In this document: piece by piece, positions 15,579-18,702 of the stretch
Numbering within the stretch: the first letter of the stretch is position 1
Layout: every line of letters begins with the position of its first letter
Assembly: GCA_965368115.1 (NCBI GenBank)
Contig: CBDULQ010000046.1
Coordinates: 1-18,702, forward strand
DNA: 18,702 nucleotides
Source of the DNA: CBDULQ01 sp965368115
GTDB lineage: Bacteria > Pseudomonadota > Gammaproteobacteria > SZUA-229
Reading direction: 5' to 3'
Notes under the pieces: generated by a model
Database searches by the model: none
What the model saw: the letters and a program-made list of their open reading frames with translations, nothing else
Told to the model about the DNA's origin: nothing
Made by a program: the position numbers and the translations under genes

Positions 15579-16972
15579 TGAAGAATCTGAAGGTCTGGAT
15601 CATCTGGCTGGTGCTGGTATTTGCGATGCTTGGATATTTTACTCATACCCTGATCGAGGGGGAAGATAAAACGCTGTTCATGCCGGGTGAACTGACCGGT
15701 GGCCATCACCAGATCGGTGTGGCCTGCGATGCCTGCCACGTCGATTCGTTCACCGACGTCAGTGCCATGCAGAAAGCCTGTGAAGGTTGTCATGGTGATC
15801 AGCGTAAAAAACCCTTTGATTCACATCCACGCAGTAAATTTACCGACCCTCGCAATGCCGATCGACTGGAAAATATCGATGCGCTGCATTGTGTGTCCTG
15901 TCATGTGGAGCATAGACCCGAGATCACCCAGAAAACCGGTTTGACACAGCCGCTCGATTTCTGTGTGCATTGTCATAAGGATATCGCCAAAGATCGGCCC
16001 AGCCATGAAGGTATGGCCTTCGATACCTGTGCCAGTGCCGGCTGTCACAACTTTCATAACAATCGCGCGTTGTATACGGATTTCCTGGTCAAGCATATGC
16101 ACGAGCCCGAATTGCTGGATAAACGTGAGCTGCCGCCCCGTGAATATGTCGATGTCATCGATGAAATCATGACCTACCCTCGCGATCGCTATCCTCTGGA
16201 AGCGCTGAGTCGTGAACGGATGGATGCGCCGGCGGACGTCAAGGCTTCTGCGGAGCTGCTTGATGAGTGGGCGGATACCGCGCATGCGCGATCCGGCGCA
16301 AATTGCAGCGCCTGCCACCTGGTAAAGGAAGAGGAACAGGCACAGGCACAGGCGAGCTGGACAGACCATCCGAACCATCAGGCCTGTGTGCAGTGTCACG
16401 ATATCGAAGTCAAACACTTCATGCAGGGAAAACACGGCATGCGGTTGAAACAGAATCTTTCGCCGATGACACCCGCCATGGCGCGATTGCCGATGCAGGA
16501 AAAAGCGGCGCATGAAGAACTGACCTGTAACAGCTGCCATTCAGCGCATAATTTCGATGTGCGCCACGCGGCGGTGGAAGCATGTCTGCAATGCCACGCC
16601 GATGAACATAGTCTGGCCTATAAGGATTCGCCCCATTACCGAACCTGGCAGCAGGAGTTGAGCGGCGAGTTGCTGCCGGGTAGCGGTGTCTCCTGTGCCA
16701 ATTGTCATATGCCGCGGGTACCGGTCGATGTGAACGACTGGTTGCGGCGTACCGTGGTTATGCATAACCAGAATGCGACCCTGGTGCCGAACGAAAAAAT
16801 GATCCGACCGGCCTGCATGCATTGTCATGGTCTGGGCTTCGCCATCGATTCGCTGGCTGACGAAGCATTGATCAGAAATAACTTCAACGGTAAACCGGCA
16901 CGCCATATCGAGAGTATCGATATGGCGGAACGTGATCACCTGCGCCATATGCAGGAAACCGGTGAAGAATAA
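15578..16972 (+). CDS. Membrane-anchored undecaheme cytochrome c
   Basis: A 464-residue multiheme cytochrome with an N-terminal membrane helix (about residues 6-25) that probably stays as an anchor, with the rest in the periplasm. Ten CXXCH sites are visible, with first Cys at 50, 68, 105, 129, 243, 270, 317, 336, 373 and 413. One CX4CH site (CASAGCH, 151-157) gives eleven possible c hemes. They fall into two groups (50-157 and 243-417), separated by a heme-free, partly acidic segment of about 85 residues. There is no CXXCK active-site motif of NrfA and no recognisable HAO crosslink motif, so it may be an electron conduit or a reductase of unknown substrate. Its start overlaps the stop of the flavoprotein fusion, which strongly suggests the two form one complex. 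Confidence 0.9.
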   Translation: MKNLKVWIIWLVLVFAMLGYFTHTLIEGEDKTLFMPGELTGGHHQIGVACDACHVDSFTDVSAMQKACEGCHGDQRKKPFDSHPRSKFTDPRNADRLENIDALHCVSCHVEHRPEITQKTGLTQPLDFCVHCHKDIAKDRPSHEGMAFDTCASAGCHNFHNNRALYTDFLVKHMHEPELLDKRELPPREYVDVIDEIMTYPRDRYPLEALSRERMDAPADVKASAELLDEWADTAHARSGANCSACHLVKEEEQAQAQASWTDHPNHQACVQCHDIEVKHFMQGKHGMRLKQNLSPMTPAMARLPMQEKAAHEELTCNSCHSAHNFDVRHAAVEACLQCHADEHSLAYKDSPHYRTWQQELSGELLPGSGVSCANCHMPRVPVDVNDWLRRTVVMHNQNATLVPNEKMIRPACMHCHGLGFAIDSLADEALIRNNFNGKPARHIESIDMAERDHLRHMQETGEE

Positions 16973-17018
16973 TGCAATGAATTTTTAAAACCCCTGACCC
17001 AACCGAGGAGATAGATAA

Positions 17019-17603
17019 ATGAAAGCAAGTAAACTTACGCTGGCCCTGAGTGCTTTGTTGACGACCACTGTTGCCGGAACCGTATACGCCGAAGATGTGG
17101 TGCCGGTTAAAGCAATGGCCGATGCGCTGCACCTGGTGATGGATTCGGACCGCACTGTCTATACCCAGAAGATTGTTAATCGCCTGGTGAAGAAAGAAAA
17201 AGTGATCAAGGCAAGCGAGCATTTCGAAGACGACAAGGCTCTGGTACTGCCTGCCCAGATGTTCCGCTTCGGTTCCGAGCTGGTGAAGAAACGTTCCGAG
17301 TCCCTGCCGGACGTTAACTTCAGTTATTCGCTGCAGTCCATGTGGCCGATCAACAAACAGAATGCGCCGAAAACCAAAGCCGAGAAAGAAGGTTTGAAAT
17401 TCGTCGCTGAAAACAAGGGCAAGAACTATTACACAGAGGAAACTCTCGGTGGCCAGAAGTATTTCACCGCTGTGTATGCCGATACTGCTGTCGCACCGGT
17501 TTGCGTGTCCTGTCACAACAAGCACAAGGATACTCCCAAGCGTGACTTCAAGATCGGTGACGTCATGGGTGGCGTGGTGATTCGTATTCCTGTCAAGGGA
17601 TAA
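17019..17603 (+). CDS. Secreted DUF3365/Tll0287-like monoheme protein
   Basis: A 194-residue periplasmic protein with a signal peptide (MKASKLTLALSALL, cleavage about VYA|ED after residue 24). It has one c-heme site, CVSCH at 162-166. The final part (APVCVSCHNKHKDTPKRDFK, then GDVMGGVVIRIPV) is the hallmark of DUF3365, also called the Tll0287-like domain. This PAS-like c-heme domain is found alone or as the sensor part of signalling proteins. Here it stands alone, so it may be a small electron carrier or heme-based sensor for the neighbouring cytochromes. A GAGGAG Shine-Dalgarno (17005-17010) lies 8 bases before the ATG. This is the best ribosome site in the operon, suggesting high expression. 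Confidence 0.85.
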   Translation: MKASKLTLALSALLTTTVAGTVYAEDVVPVKAMADALHLVMDSDRTVYTQKIVNRLVKKEKVIKASEHFEDDKALVLPAQMFRFGSELVKKRSESLPDVNFSYSLQSMWPINKQNAPKTKAEKEGLKFVAENKGKNYYTEETLGGQKYFTAVYADTAVAPVCVSCHNKHKDTPKRDFKIGDVMGGVVIRIPVKG

Positions 17604-17607
17604 TCGA

Positions 17608-18003
17608 ATGCAGGACGTAATTCACCTGTTGCTGGCGATCGCTCTGCTGTTCAGTGTATCAGCAGGTACACTATCGGCGGCGGATGATAACGCACAGTTT
17701 ATCGAATTCAGCGGCGATCGGCTTCAGGCTGGTCGCCAGGTCTGGCTCGACAACTGTAAAACCTGTCACGCCTATGGTATCGCAAGCGCACCGATCCCGA
17801 TGCAGCCTCAGCAATGGCAGCATCGGGTCGTCAAGCCCAGGTCGTTGCTCTATGATCATGCGATCAACGGCTTTTTCGGGCCTGATGATGCGATGATGCC
17901 GGCGCGTGGCGGAAACGATGCGCTGACTGATGAGCAGGTTAAGCGGGCGGTGGATTATATGGTAACGCTGGCCAGTTTTTATATCGATCAACAATCCAAC
18001 TAA
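17608..18003 (+). CDS. Small class I cytochrome c (c5-like)
   Basis: A 131-residue secreted cytochrome c with a signal peptide (hydrophobic to about residue 22, cleavage near LSA|AD). The heme site is CKTCH (Cys50, Cys53, His54). The sixth ligand is probably Met96 or Met97 in DDAMMPARGG. The ending LTDEQVKRAVDYMV is the usual C-terminal helix of cytochrome c5-type proteins. It starts four bases after the DUF3365 stop and has no strong ribosome site, suggesting coupling. It could exchange electrons between the multiheme cytochrome and other periplasmic or terminal partners. Just after it, TAACCG and CGGTTA (18001-18016) form a small inverted repeat that includes the stop codon. Confidence 0.9.
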   Translation: MQDVIHLLLAIALLFSVSAGTLSAADDNAQFIEFSGDRLQAGRQVWLDNCKTCHAYGIASAPIPMQPQQWQHRVVKPRSLLYDHAINGFFGPDDAMMPARGGNDALTDEQVKRAVDYMVTLASFYIDQQSN

Positions 18004-18038
18004 CCGGTCTCGGTTAAACTCAATAGAGGTAAGTAAAG

Positions 18039-18455
18039 ATGACTCCCGAACAAGCAACACTCGTCAAGGAATCCTGGGCCAAGGTCATGCCCATAGCGGA
18101 AACCGCAGCAGAACTGTTCTATGGCAAACTGTTCGAACTGGATCCCGAATTGAAACCCCTGTTCAAGGGCGACATGAAAGAACAGGGACGCAAATTGATG
18201 GCGATGATCAACACCGCAGTCAATGCGCTGGATAAACTGGAAACCGTCGTACCCGCCGTTCAGGACATGGGCAAGCGCCATGTTGGCTATGGTGTCAAGG
18301 CGAAAGACTACGATACCGTGGGTGAGGCGCTGATCTGGACTCTGGGCGCTGGTTTGAAAGACGATTTCACCGATGACACCAAGGCCGCCTGGGTAGAAGT
18401 TTATACCGTGCTGGCCACTACCATGAAAGACGCAGCGGACGAAGTCGCAGCCTGA
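18039..18455 (+). CDS. Single-domain globin (Vitreoscilla hemoglobin-like)
   Basis: A 138-residue cytoplasmic globin of the myoglobin-like, flavohemoglobin-related branch, without the reductase domain. The proximal His is His81 (GKRHVGYGV, F8). Phe42 in LKPLF is the CD1 phenylalanine, Tyr28 in ELFYGKLF is the likely B10 tyrosine, and Gln49 is the likely E7 residue. B10 Tyr with E7 Gln is the pattern of bacterial globins that bind O2 tightly and can act as NO dioxygenases when given a reductase. A purine-rich AGAGGT (18025-18030) lies 8 bases before the ATG. It is the last gene before a strong terminator. Oxygen delivery or scavenging, or NO removal, is inferred; a dedicated reductase partner is not obvious, although the flavoprotein at the head of the operon is a candidate. 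Confidence 0.92.
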   Translation: MTPEQATLVKESWAKVMPIAETAAELFYGKLFELDPELKPLFKGDMKEQGRKLMAMINTAVNALDKLETVVPAVQDMGKRHVGYGVKAKDYDTVGEALIWTLGAGLKDDFTDDTKAAWVEVYTVLATTMKDAADEVAA

Positions 18456-18480
18456 TTCGAGCCGCGCATTTCAGTCAGCA

Positions 18481-18508
18481 AACAGCCGGCCTCGCCGGCT
18501 GTTTTTTT
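18481..18508 (+). terminator. Intrinsic terminator closing the redox operon
   Basis: AACAGCCGGC (18481-18490) and GCCGGCTGTT (18494-18503) form a perfect 10-base stem with a 3-base loop. A run of seven T (18502-18508) follows. It lies 26 bases after the globin stop. Confidence 0.95.
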
Positions 18509-18530
18509 GCCTGCAGCCCCGTTTTGTGAG

Positions 18531-18573
18531 GTCGCCTGGCGACGCCGGATCGGGTCTGCGGGCGGCTCCTATA
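18531..18573. repeat. Possible REP-like intergenic element
   Basis: A GC-rich block beginning with the palindrome GTCGCC-T-GGCGAC (18531-18543) and ending GGGCGGCTCCTATA. Read on the minus strand it begins TAGGAGCCGCCC, which resembles the TAGGAGC-type extragenic repeats common in gammaproteobacterial genomes. Only one copy is in this window, so the call is tentative. Confidence 0.3.
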
Positions 18574-18672
18574 TTTTCAATAAAAGCCGTTAGTTAGCTG
18601 AAAACCGTCTTTTGTCGGAAGTGAGCTGAGTTGGTGGGGCCGACGCTTTACACTTTTGTTCCAGCAGGATCA

Positions 18673-18681
18673 TGTTAGTAT
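18673..18681 (+). promoter_or_regulatory. Weak extended -10 promoter candidate at the window end
   Basis: TGTTAGTAT gives an extended -10 (TGN followed by TAGTAT, four of six consensus positions). TTTACA at 18647-18652 is too far away for normal spacing. It may drive a gene beginning beyond the window edge. The rest of 18574-18702 shows nothing else I can support. Confidence 0.2.
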
Positions 18682-18702
18682 CTGTAGCCTGGAGTTGTGT
18701 AT

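Noticed and set aside
15578..16972. NrfA-type ammonia-forming nitrite reductase
   Set aside because: No CXXCK site is present, and the heme number and spacing differ from the pentaheme NrfA pattern.
1..18702. CRISPR arrays, tRNA or rRNA genes, insertion sequences, integrases
   Set aside because: No regularly spaced direct repeats, tRNA-like cloverleaf, rRNA segments or transposase/integrase frames were seen in the window.

Overview
The window reads as a chromosomal segment of a GC-rich gammaproteobacterium. The order proA-nadD-rsfS-rlmH-maf-rng-yhdP-nitrilase is a familiar gammaproteobacterial housekeeping arrangement, and all genes run on the + strand. The rich c-type and b-type cytochrome content of the last third suggests a facultatively anaerobic or chemolithotrophic organism, perhaps near the Chromatiales/Thiotrichales sulfur oxidisers. 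That placement is inference; no rRNA or taxonomic marker is present.

Region 1 (10-3374) holds a large DUF1631-family protein with a long Gly/Pro/Ala-rich linker. Its stop overlaps the start of a secreted YfaP/DUF2135-like protein. Region 2 (3457-8245) is a tightly packed housekeeping run: proline synthesis (proA), NAD synthesis (nadD), ribosome silencing (rsfS), 23S rRNA methylation (rlmH), nucleotide-pool cleaning and septum-related Maf, and ribonuclease G (rng). Region 3 (8271-13172) contains the envelope protein YhdP, a small secreted protein of unknown function that overlaps it, and a nitrilase-family amidase with its own candidate promoter. A strong terminator follows the amidase. tldD, which often comes next in this gene order, is absent here.

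Region 4 (about 13250-18510) is the accessory and most interesting part. A 416-base intergenic region carries what looks like complete sigma-54 promoter architecture: two related GC-rich palindromes, an exact IHF consensus site, and a -24/-12 element. It is followed by a leader ending in a strong terminator-like hairpin about 10 bases before the first start codon. The operon behind it encodes (a) a NirB-like FAD oxidoreductase fused to a BFD-type [2Fe-2S] domain and a five-helix membrane domain with two H-x13-H pairs, (b) a membrane-anchored undecaheme cytochrome c, (c) a secreted DUF3365/Tll0287-like monoheme protein, (d) a small cytochrome c, and (e) a Vitreoscilla-type single-domain globin, closed by a clean terminator. 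Together the parts could carry electrons from NAD(P)H through FAD, FeS and two b hemes across the membrane to periplasmic multiheme cytochrome. I do not recognise this combination as a described system. The presence of the globin and the kinship to NirB hint at nitrogen oxide chemistry, but no siroheme or NrfA-type catalytic site is visible.

A notable anomaly lies inside the first gene of that operon. Bases 14040-14096 are pyrimidine at 56 of 57 positions, and they replace exactly the stretch where the NAD(P)H-binding glycine motif should be, without changing frame or apparently length. This is either a base-calling/assembly artefact or a true and strange substitution. It should be resolved before this gene is interpreted.
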